From Pyrus communis (Eukaryota > Streptophyta > Magnoliopsida > Rosales > Rosaceae), in NCBI RefSeq assembly GCF_963583255.1, contig NC_084805.1, forward strand, positions 3,365,060 to 3,429,059: a stretch of DNA of 64,000 bases, read 5' to 3'. Made by a program: the position numbers and the translations under genes. Positions 21,440-31,881 of this stretch are shown one piece after another. The notes beneath the pieces are model-generated. The model searched no databases. It was not told the DNA's origin and saw only the letters and a list, made by a program, of their open reading frames with translations. Positions within the stretch are counted from its first letter, which is position 1, and each line of letters starts with the position of its first letter.

Positions 21440-22858
21440 ATGGGATGTCAAAGCTGCTGAAGGTAGTCTTCAAGGTAGCCTTTATGATTTTTTTTGTTTT
21501 CCTTATTGCTCTTGTTTTCCTTAAACTCTTTCGACTTTTGCTAGTCGTTTATCAATTTTGCTAGAAAATTTAATAAACTTACTTCCTTCGTTTTTCTTCA
21601 TCTTCGTTTCTTTTGTTTATGCCCAACCTTTGACTTTTAAACCAGCGGCATGCGTGCTGCTTTTAATAAGCAGGTAGGCCCGCGTAGCCTATGCAATCGT
21701 ATGCCTTACTTACAGAAGCAAGGTTGTTAACCATAAGGTCGGCAACCGAACACCTTACTTACAAAAGCAGATGAGTCCATGTGACCACTTGGTTGTTAAC
21801 CTTGGTTTTCTTCAATCCTTTAAGCTGTGTGGCTTGCATCACAACATACTAAGGATTTTTGGGTCATGAAATTCGCAAACCTTTTGTATCAAAAGTACGT
21901 GGTTGTATGGAATTTCATAAGTAAAGGTTCGAGAGAACTCATTGCTCTTTATGTAACCAATTCCGTAGGTTGCGAAGCAAATATCACAACACTTTAGGAA
22001 TTAGTGTAGATCTAATTGATCATTCTGCGCTTGGCAGAGGTGAAGCTTATCAACTGCGTAGCATGTCGACAGTGGATAAAGCTCCGTATATGCACGCTAG
22101 CTTGTTTAACCTTTCACAAGAATGTGCGGTTGTATAAGTCTAGCACGGCTTTACTTCTCAAAAGGCAAGTTGTAGGCAGTCTTCCGAAAATCGTAGGCTA
22201 CCTTAGTGCACTCAGTAGCAGCTTTAGGGTTCTAGGGCAGCATTCCATGGGTGTACTGCGTAATGTGCCTTCTCCGTCTCTGAGGCCAGGTTCCCCGCAG
22301 ATTAGGCCAAAAGACCTAAAATCTTTCAGTTAGCTGAGCCTTGAAAAAGACCATTGTGGCTATTTCTAAAAATCCCGGCGCAAGCCATCATGCGCCAAGT
22401 TATACCAGGGCAGCCTAGCTCATCCCCATCTGGATATTTGAAGTGTAAGTTTATTCTCCCACCTTGAAGAGCAAAGTTGGTTCTTCGGGGGGCGCAATTC
22501 CTGCGATGAGTCCTTAAGAATGGCGTGATCTTCTTTTGAAGTGCAGGAGTGATCAGTTGTTGTAAGCATGCAGCTGAGCCAAGTTGTAGATTACTTCTGA
22601 ATTCCTCATTGAAAAACAAGTGAAACTAACGAGAACTTAGTTGTAAGGTAGGAGTTGCATAACAACTAGATAATCCTCAGCTCACGAGTTGGTGCCCGTC
22701 AAGCTGTTTAAGTCTTCGAGCTTTGATATGGCAAGAGGTCACAAATGGTACTTCCTCATATTGTAGGCGTTCCACTGCTTTTTGGTTTATTTGTCGTTCA
22801 TGATGGCGAGGGTGTAACTACCATTGTCGTCTACTTTGTTGATCTTGTACGGACCTTT

Positions 22859-24440
22859 CTATATGGGATGCATCTTTTTGGAGCTTTCTCTACGGGTAGT
22901 GATAAGGGTTTTTCTTATGACTAGATATCCGGGTTGGAACTGTTGGATCTTGACCTTTTTGTTGTAGTTGGAGAGGAACTGCTGCTGGTAGGCTGCGATA
23001 CGAGTGATAGTCTGCTCGCATTTCTCCTCTGCCAGATCTAAACTTGTGGCCATCTCCTTACTGTTCTGCTCAATGCTTGGCAGTAGAGTGCTGATACTCG
23101 GCACGATGACATTTAGGAGGAATGATTACTTTTGAACCAAATACCAAAGAGAAAGGAGTTTCACTGGTGGCTCGTCGTTTGGTAGTGCGATATGCCCATA
23201 GACATCCAGGGAGTTCGTCTGGTCATTTTCCCTTCTTGTTGGAGAGAGATTTCTTGAGGTGATCAAGAATCGTCTTGTTGGATGCTTCGGGCTGCCCATT
23301 GCCTTGAGGATATTTCGACGTGGGCATATGCTGCTTGATGCCATACTTTTGAAAGAACTTCGCCAAATCTTTGCCTATGAATTATGGGCCGTTGTCGGGC
23401 ATGATGGATTGGGGATGCCAAATCGACAAATGATGTTCCTCCATATGAAGCGCTTTATGTCCGCCTAAGTCGTGGTTGTCATGGGCTTTGCTTCTACTCA
23501 TTTGGTGAAGTAATCGATTGCTACGATCATCCTGCCTCTGGCCTCAGTAGCAGACGACATTGGCCATACCAAGTTGATTGCCCACTACATAAATAGCCAG
23601 TGACTCATTTGTGGATGTAACTCAGTGGCAGGCAGTGCTGGTACCGACTTGTAACGTTGGTAGCGGTTGTACTTTTACATTAACTCCTTAGCATCTTGAT
23701 ACATGGTAGGTCAGTAGTAGCATGCGTTAAGTATCGGCCTCTGAAGTGATTTCCACAAACGTCTTCATGGATTAGGCTTAGAACCTTTAGGTCGTTGGAG
23801 GGCGCTAGGCAGCGGAGATGTGGTTCAGTGTAGAATCTTCTGGCGAGTATGTTGTTCCACACATAGTAGTGTACTGCCTTTATTTGGAGCTTTCTAGACT
23901 CCAACATTTCTGTGGGGAGTATGTCATTGATTAGGTAGTCTATAATAGGTCTTTGCCAATTTGGAGTTGTACTAACCTGTGACACTTCAGCTGTCAACTC
24001 CACCTCTATGCTTGGCATGTCTAGACACTCCACCCGGATAGAGCGTTTGAGTTGGTGGTCGAGGACGGAGCCTAGGCCCACTAGTGCGTCTGCGTATGCG
24101 TTGTCTGCCCGCTGAACTTAAGTGAGGTTGTACGTCTGAAATGCCTCAAGTTGCTTGTGTACTTTCTCTAAGTATTGCACCATCTTTGGATGTTTTTCCA
24201 TGTACTCCCCAGTAATCTGGCTGGTGATTAGCTGGGAATCGAAATGAATTGTAAGCTTTTTCACCTCCAAGTCTTTTTCTATTCGGAGGCCTGCTAGTAG
24301 GGCTTCGTACTCTGCTTCATTGTTGGATGCTTTGAAGCTTAAAGTGATGTCTGCTCAAGCATCGAACCGTCTAGGAAGACAAGGGCCACGCCTGCTCCTG
24401 AGCCCTTATAGTTGGATGCGTCGTCGATGTGCAAATGCAA
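22859..24440 (-). pseudogene. RNase H - integrase remnant of the Tat element
   Basis: Minus-strand frames give, in order: RNase H (HIDDASNYKGSGAGVALV near 24430-24360), its continuation (24340-24000), an integrase zinc-binding segment (VLSLIHEDVCGNHFRGRYL, about 23790-23730), a core region (KAMGSPKHPTRR in a shifted frame, about 23300), and the integrase C-terminal segment (RIAAYQQQFLSNYNKKVK near 22990). Frameshifts and stops separate them. Order and sequence fit Ty3/gypsy of the Tat type. The frames at 23680-24081, 23126-23344 and 22859-23104 are the visible open parts. Confidence 0.8.
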
Positions 24441-25287
24441 AAAATCTTCATCGGGTGAAACAATCTTAGCTAGGGTGTGCTCGGCTGCCTCCAAAACATT
24501 ATTGGATTGCTCTGTCGCATCGCCTAGGCTAGGCATGAAGGCCCGGTAAGGTGCCGTGGAGCTGGAGCCATGTTACACGTAGCAGAAGATGCTCAACTGT
24601 AGGGTATCAGGCCGATTTATAGCTGAATTATGGAGCAAGGGTCGGTTGGGGCCGTGTGATGCGCAGCAGGAGATGGTGCTTAACTGTGGATATATGTTAC
24701 TCCTATGTAGAATCTCATGGGGCAACGAGGACAAAACATGCTTCTGATTGCCCTTCTAGTGTTCGTCTACCCTTGACGTGCCTTTTAGGCTGAATTGTTG
24801 TGTTCGTCAAAAACTTTGCACCGCCAATATCTGCATCTTTATCATCGCACGTCTAGATTGGGCGGAATAGTGCATTATAAGGATGACTGCGTGCGTCTGA
24901 AGGTATAACTTGAGCTTCTAAGTTGTAACAATTGTTGCCAAAGTTAGCATTTGAATTTCTGGTAGCTGGTTTCCGCATCCAATAGAGCTTTTGAACTGCT
25001 AAATATAGGTAATTGGGCCCCCAACTCTTCTCATATGAGGGTAGAGCTTATTGTTGCTTCAGATGCAGCGCTCGTCCAGTCAAACCTTAAATCTCATTCA
25101 AAGTAATAGGGGACTTCATATTCAAAATCACTCGGATTTTCCTTGAATGTGCATCGGCGAGCCTCATCCGAAAGTGCATGATTTTCTGCCATAGCGAAAG
25201 AGTCTGCCAGAGTTAGATATTCTTTCATGATCAATTATCTGAACAGCGGGTGGTCTGTTGAGAATCCTTTTTGGAATGTTGCACTAG

Positions 25288-26192
25288 CTATCGAGTCGTT
25301 GCATCGATTATCTTTGGCTTCTCTGCTTTGAACTTCTTCATATAGTCGCGAAGTGATTCCTTTGGGTTCTTCTTGACGTTGATCAAATGGTCAGACTTCT
25401 TCTTGATCGAGCGATAGGATGAATATTCCTTAGTGAAAACCAAAGAAAGTTCGTCAAAACTTCGGATGGATTGTGGTGGCAATGTGTGGAACTAATCTTG
25501 CGCCTCGCCTTGTAGAGTGGTGGTAAATATCTTGCACATAAGAGCGTCGTTGTTCTGATAGAAGATCATTGCACTTCAGTAGTGCTTTAGGTGTCTCTCC
25601 TAATCTCTATGCCTTTTGAAAGATGTGAAATGCGGCATGCTGAACTTGTGTGGAGGCTCTGCCTGCTTAATCTCGTTCGTGAAAGATTACATGCTTACGT
25701 TGGCCATGACTCGCAATTGCTCATTTAAGAGCAAGGTTCTAAAAAACAATAGGCGCTAGTTGGGCGGCGGGCTAGCTCCTAGTGCCTAGGCAGCCTAGGT
25801 GGATTTAGGTAAATTTCTTGTATATCTTGTAAATAAGTGCATATTGATACTTACAAAAAATTATACTAGTATGAAATCCATGGATAAGATAATAAAAGAA
25901 TGATAATATGCAAAAAGAGTATCCAACAAGTCCAAAATTTAAAAACACATTAAGCATATATGCCATATAACCATATTGAGGAGTATTGTAGAATGACACA
26001 TGTACAACAAGTTCATAATTTCAAACAACATAAAATGGAAAATATGAGGAAAATAAGGGAATTTAGTAATGTAAGCTACTTATCTTTAGCATCCCGAAAT
26101 TTAAGTTGATACACAACACAACTATTCTATAAAATTAACAAAATTTCAACATATAATTAGAACTTAGACTTTAAACAAATTTCACAAAAAAC

Positions 26193-26223
<31 letters not shown>

Positions 26224-27205
26224 CACCCAACCGCCTAGAGCCGTCCCGATTTTTCTAGTCGTTTTGCACAAAATCGCCTCGGTTCCAAGGCGCTGCTTAG
26301 GCAGCCGCCTAGGGCATTTTTTAGAACACTGTTTAAGAGCCTATCTATATCTTCCTGAATTTATCTTTGTTGGGGTAGAGGAGCTCTCGGCTGCTTTAGG
26401 TCGTGACCTGCTAGTCTTGGATGTTCTTCCATGTATTCGGCTCATCTATGCCGCGGTTGTGATGCATATGGTATGTTCCTAGAAGGCGAGCGAATTTCTC
26501 GTAGACTGCTGGTTGAACTTGAGCTGGTTTGAGTGAATGCTTCTCTCCGTTCGTCGTGTTGCCTACTCCTATGTGAGGTGGAAGATGCTCTTTGCAAGCC
26601 TAGCCGTGAATGAACGCTTCGCCTGGAAGGCTATTCATGTTGATTATCGGAGTGTGGCCCCAACCGTGAATGTATGCTCGTCCATGGGCCTAGTCGAGAG
26701 TGCACGCTCCTCTGCGCGCTACGACAGGAGTATACGTTATCTCAGGGACCCAGTTGGGAGTCTACACTGCTAAAACGCTCAGTTCGTAGCTAGTCAAGTG
26801 GCTGCTTGTCGAGACGCTGGTGGAGGGGTTCTTCGTCTGCCCTTGTCCTACTTCCGGACACCTCATCTGGGGCACGTTACATATTGGTGCATTGCAAGAA
26901 TTAATTCACCAAGGTAATCTGTTGTGCGAGGGCGCTCGTTAACTCTATAACTTGTCGAGACAAGTGTTGTTCTCCATTTAGGTTGGAAAAGCTTGGACGA
27001 AATGCGTCCCTTGGGTAGTGAAAATGTGGTAAACTCTGGGCGTAAAATTTAAGTTGGGAAATGTCAAATTCGTGGAGAAATAATGTGGTAGACCATAGGT
27101 AGTGGGCTCGCCGAGGGTCGCTGCCGTGGTTACTACCATGGTGGCTGCCACGGTGGTGCCCCGTAGGTGTGGTGCCACTCCATTTGCCATCGCGTTGAGC
27201 TTCAC
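25288..27205 (-). pseudogene. gag remnant of the Tat element
   Basis: An N-terminal frame at 27205-26978 (with HLRGTTVAATMVVTTAA) and a conserved retrotransposon gag segment at 25482-25288 (SIRSFDELSLVFTKEYSSYR and NPKESLRDYMKKFKAEK) lie in order on the minus strand. They are separated by stops and by an hAT insertion at 25732-26331. No intact gag frame remains. Confidence 0.75.
25732..26331. mobile_element. Non-autonomous hAT element with 8-bp target duplication TTTAAGAG
   Basis: The 600-base unit has inverted termini CAAGGTTCTAAAAAA (left) and, on the minus strand at the right end, CAGTGTTCTAAAAAA. Perfect TTTAAGAG duplicates flank it at 25724-25731 and 26332-26339. Subterminal CCTAGGC blocks are at both ends, and a poly(A) tract of about 35 lies near 26187-26221. 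It sits in the gag region of the Tat element. A truncated relative is at 5740-6056. Confidence 0.92.
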
Positions 27206-27479
27206 GGATCGTCGTTATCTAAATCCTTGAACGTAGGAAGTTCCGTTCGTCATGGTTTCCAAATTTCTTGTCATTATACTTTTCTTTTACGTTTATTCAA
27301 AAAAAAATTGTATAAAAAATTCTAGGAATGAGAATGTACGAAAAATCTACGAATAAACAAAAAAATTAGAAACCTTGAATGCGAGAGTCTTCTTCGAGCA
27401 TGTGAATCAAGACTCTTTTCCTGTGCCACAAACAAGTACCTACAACTGGTTCTTGTTGCACATCTTTGGGCCAAAAGAA

Positions 27480-27659
27480 GCATGGAGTAGTCGTTTAAGT
27501 TTTATGTTGTTAAATGTTTTTAAAAATGTTGTTTAAGTTTCATGTTGTTAAATGTTTTTTTTTTATGTTGTTTAATATTATTTAATGTTATTTCATATTG
27601 TTTAATGTTGTTTAATGGCTTAGGAAGTTATAGGAAAAAATATATATAAAAGAATTTTG

Positions 27660-27691
<32 letters not shown>

Positions 27692-27903
27692 AAAAAAACT
27701 GTAAAAAAAAAAATTAAAAAATAACAGCTAGCTGATGTCAGCTAGCTAGCCGTTGCAATTTGAATTCTGGCCCAGCCCGGGGCCAGTTGGCCTTTTGGCC
27801 CTTTTTTGTCCAGTGGGGCCCACGAGCCATTTGGTCTGGCCCTCAATTGGAGACAGTTTTCGGACTATTTTAGGCCTTCTAGATCCTTTGGTTGGAGATA
27901 GTC
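27480..27903. mobile_element. Probable Harbinger-like non-autonomous element in the 5' LTR
   Basis: Family A LTR homology stops exactly at the TATA box (27904). The adjoining sequence read on the minus strand starts GACTATCTCCAACCAAAGG, resembling PIF/Harbinger ends, with TTA (27904-27906) as a possible 3-bp target site. The interior holds GGCCC-rich blocks, the palindromic 'agctagctgatgtcagctagct' and TTGTTTAATG repeats. The far end is not clear, so the left limit is a guess and the rest of the 5' LTR may be deleted. Confidence 0.45.
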
Positions 27904-28307
27904 TTATAGGGGTGTGGTCGGCCCCTATTTGGAGAAAAGGGGTCCGGCCACTTATGGTGGTTTTTTGGTGTAATTGCAAGATATTATGTCAAAATAATAT
28001 CTTACAATCAATTAGGAAATTAATTAGAAAATTAATTAATTAATTAGGATATTAATCAATTAATTTAGGTAATTAATTCTATTTTGAATGAATAATTGAA
28101 GGTTACTTTGTGGGGAGGATTTGATGAGGATGGATGAAATAGGTTTTGAATAAATACCTATTTTGATCAATTTTGACCTTGATTGAGTTGTGATTGTCCG
28201 TTACTCGCGTGTAGGAGTTCTGTGCACCTCAAGGGTGATTTTGTCTTTTTAACCCAACAATCCACGTGTCACTTTCATATTTTTCTTAATTATTTTTTTG
28301 CTCCACA
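27904..28307 (-). mobile_element. Upstream half of a family A LTR (likely the 5' LTR of the Tat element)
   Basis: On the minus strand it starts TGTGGAGC at 28307 and aligns with 15995-15640 and 4109-4400, including the 'ATATCTTGCAAT' block and the segment just before the TATA box. Unlike the other two copies it is not preceded by a PPT, as expected for a 5' LTR. Confidence 0.7.
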
Positions 28308-28769
28308 ATACGCACATAGCGGTCTACAAATATCGTGAAAATTCAAAAAAAAAAAAAAAAAAAATTGAACGCTGGATACATAAAAAGTTTACAATTTTTT
28401 CGAAGTCTTGCAAAACGTAAGAGATTCAAAATTTTTGATAAATTCCTCTAATCCAAAATTCAGAAATTGAAAATAATATTTTTATTTCTAGATGTTAGAA
28501 CTAATATTTGGTTCCGAAACATTTTTGGATTGGCATTCGAATGCTTGTTTCTGATCCAATCCTACTGAAAATCACCCCAACCAATTACTTATGGTGTTTT
28601 GGGGGAACTTTCTTGGGTGACTTCAGGTAACACATAAATTTAGAAGTAGATGGGATTGTCTACAATATATTAGTACACTCACCATCTAACGTTGAGATAT
28701 AATTTATGTGAATGGATGTAATACAATCATCATATTGTATTAATTACATGTAAGTTTTACGAATGTGCA
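28308..28769. other. AT-rich spacer, no gene seen
   Basis: Contains a poly(A) run near 28345-28364. No other feature was found. Confidence 0.6.
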
Positions 28770-28990
28770 AGGGGTTTCTAGCTCAACGGGTCCAGAAATA
28801 TCAGCATTTACCTTTGTACCCAAAATCTCGAGTTCAATTGCTCCCGCCCCCTAGCACATGAAGTGTATTTTCATAACGCGGTTCAATTGATTCGGGTGGC
28901 AAAATATTTCGCTTTGGTAAGTTGTTGAGGGTATGAATCCCACATTTTACAAGTACGAAAATGATATTTTATCCCCAAATCAACAAGACT
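28770..28990 (+). mobile_element. tRNA-derived SINE-like sequence
   Basis: An A-box match AGCTCAACGG (about 28780) is followed roughly 45 bases later by a B-box-like GAGTTCAATTGC. The body ends in '...gaatcccacattttacaag'. The arrangement suits a plant SINE; the 3' limit and target duplication are unclear. Confidence 0.45.
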
Positions 28991-31881
28991 ATTCGCTCTT
29001 TTTAATTCTACTATATTGTGTAAAGATGTTAAACAGAGAATTTACGAACAAGTTTTTCAATCAAGTAATCTTAATTTGAGCATAACACAATAACTAATGT
29101 AAACCAAGCTACATAAGAAAGCCTTCCAAGATTTGTCATTTCCCAGGTATTTGGTGAATAGCTAACGTGCAAAAACAGCCAGCAATGTGGCTACATAGCT
29201 TGCTGCTGTACTTTCGCATGCAAGAAGAATGATCAGCTAACACAACTGCAAACAAGCTGAAATGTAGGAAAGGAACGATGCTTTGTTCCGAACACAACCA
29301 ATTAGAGGGCAGAAAGTCTCCTGCTTAGAACAATTTCTGCCGGCAAACTGAAGTCACCGCTCACCACCATATAGTCGCACTGACAGAACCGAACCCATGT
29401 CCTTCGCGATTCCTAGAAAATATAACAAGCATGTACTTTTCAGTGCACCAACTAATAAGACAAGAAAGAGCAAATGAAACTCTTTACGCATTTCCCTTCA
29501 ATGACAACTACTACTCAAAATTTGTATGGATTATATGCTTATGCTGTATTATAATTTCGTTATATATATCTTCGTAGCACTTACTCGAACTTAACTTCTC
29601 TAACCGGCCTCAGCCTCAACTTTAATATTACAAGGAAGTGAAGAGAAACAATCTGCATTTTTGACCCCTACCATGACAAATTTCCCGAGCCAGAATTCAT
29701 ACCTCAGGAACTACCCTAGCCTTCCAAATCAAAGGACGGGGTTGGAAAGTGGAAAGAGAACTGTCACGTGACTCTAAAATATGATATGCACAAACAAAAC
29801 CCCAGAAGATTCTAACAGCTATCTGATACTATTCAGGCATTCTCTTACAAAGACAGCAGAGGAGTGAGTTCCCCAATTGCAGATTCATTTATGTTTCTTT
29901 GAAAGCCAAACTCCAGCTCAAAGGAAGAAACTAGCAGATTGACAATATAGCAATAGGCATGGCATGAAAGGCGGAGATCTATATAAATGACTACACTAAA
30001 CAAATAAAGGTGATTACCCAACTTTTCTCCCAAACATAACCTTTCCCCATAACCCCATAACCTGACAGCAAGAAGAAAATGGTCTATAGCATTGGGAAAT
30101 GTCTCTCTCTAAGAACCCTCTGATGTAAAATCAGTAACAAGACTATGGCAACTGGGGTGGATTTCGAAGGGAAGCGGTAGGGTTCAAGAAAAGCGAAATA
30201 GATGAGCAGGAGAAATAGGTAGACTACATGAGAAGAATGGAAAAAAAAAAAAACTGATAATCTGTAACAGAAATTAGGGTATGTTTGCTTACAAGGAATG
30301 AATCTGCAAGGAATGGATACCATTCCTATTCGTGTGTTTACTAACTAGAGGAATGAATAGGTGGGTCCTATTGGTTTTGGGTATGGAAACATGCCCTGAG
30401 GAGTGAGGATTGAGATAGAAGGGAAGACACAGAAAGAAGATACTCAGGGAGAAAAATCTGTTTATTCAAACATCTGAGTCTGTCTTCCTGAATAAGAACG
30501 TAAGTATTTATAAGGACCTCATCTTTCTCGAAACAGGACACTGAACATGATAAAAAATTGGGAGCTAAAAGGTAAAGAGTAAACTAACAAAAACAGAATA
30601 AGTAGCAGCCCTAGATAAAACAACCCTAGTCCATTCTGCATTACCTTTACTACTGATACGGCCTTCCCCACAAAACATTTCTCATTCAATATTCCAGCTC
30701 TAATGCCCCTTTCCTTGGAATATGGAAGATAATAAATCGGCAAGATACTTAAAACTGCTGGTATCGAGAATAAACTTCCACCTCTTGAAATTTTTCCACT
30801 CGACAATATACCCTCTACTTTCTCCATCATCAAACTGTAAAAACTATTTGACCACAGTTTAATTTGCATGTACTTTTAAATTGTTGAGGAGGGATTTTAG
30901 GATCAAGGTTTTCCTCAATAAAAATGTTTTGGGGAAAACACTTTCCCATATGAAATTATGAATATCAACTTTTACAACGATAGTACAACTGGATCTTAAG
31001 AAATGAAGGGGAATAAAACGATGAACAAGAAAACAGAAATAACTAGCCAGAAAAAAGGGAACTCATTAAGAGAGGTATAAAAGTTGGAAAGCCATCCTAC
31101 TATATGCCCAATAGATCCACAAGTTGTGAACCTGTTGTCTCATCAAAAGGATAGCTAAAATAGAGGCATGCATAGTGGGAACACTAGGAATGCAATGCTT
31201 GTGCTGGGAAATATGTAAAAAGGCCTTTTGGATTTTGATGAAACTTCATCCTGTATGGCAAATGAAAAAGGAAAACAAAATATAAAGATGAAACTAATTT
31301 GCAAGTTCCTTGCTTGAAGACATTTATCATGCCTCTTCCTTTTCTTTTGTTCAACTTTAATAGATACAAGTTCATTTATTTATGATGGAAAATCCAAAGA
31401 TCCAACAAATGATAATGTAATTTCAGATCAACAAAGCGTATGTGGTCTAGTCATGCCAAGCTCCCAAAGAACTTTTAACTCTTACTGTCAGCAACATGGA
31501 AGTACTCTATTGCAGAGTTCCAACCACAGCATCAAAGCTAACAGACTCAGAGATATTGATCAATATTTTGAAGAGTTTACACTCTTTCCCTAACCAAATT
31601 TTGTACTAATCGACAATGTTTTATGTCACTAATCTTTTTCTCAATTACTTTTAGCCATTTTCTTCTACGCACAATCAATATATATAACTAAAACCATTAA
31701 GTTATTATCCATTAGCTATTCCTTTAGTCTTCATGTGCTTCCAAGTGCAAAGTTATAACCAATCACAAAATCATTAAGCAGGTCAAGGTAATTATAAATT
31801 TCGAAGCTCGTAACAAGGAAGATTTAGAACTTGATACGAACCTATCAAAATGTCGTCGCAGAAAAATTAGCTGAATCTTCT
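28991..31881. other. Region downstream of the PORR gene, no coding gene seen
   Basis: About 2.9 kb without a protein-like frame. The minus strand between about 29,420 and 29,080 is less AT-rich and may hold a spliced 3' UTR exon of the PORR gene. A possible donor follows the stop (TGATAG|GTTCG near 31843). A MITE-like patch with 'aaggaatg' repeats is at about 30,280-30,370. These are weak inferences. Confidence 0.35.

Larger units (their letters stand above)
15382..28307 (-). mobile_element. Decayed Tat-lineage Ty3/gypsy retrotransposon with nested insertions
   Basis: Reading the minus strand from 28307 to 15382 gives: a 5' LTR remnant (28307-27904), a probable Harbinger insertion, gag remnants (27205-25288), an RNase H then integrase remnant (24440-22859), an antisense extra ORF (plus strand 19163-21439), a short internal tail, a PPT (GGTGTGAGGGCATT) and a 3' LTR (15995-15382). 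The gag-to-RNase H gap of about 0.85 kb is too short for protease plus reverse transcriptase, so those are deleted. An antisense ORF between integrase and 3' LTR is a known feature of some Tat elements. Flanks of the two LTRs (ATACG after 28307; ATTTA before 15382) do not match, so the two ends may come from different copies. Confidence 0.75.

Noticed and set aside
26500..26773. Plus-strand ORFs in the gag region
   Set aside because: They lie opposite the gag remnant and have no recognisable family; treated as shadows.
15382..28307. A complete Tat element with matched target duplications
   Set aside because: Sequences outside the two LTRs do not match (ATACG against ATTTA), and protease/reverse transcriptase and half of the 5' LTR are missing.
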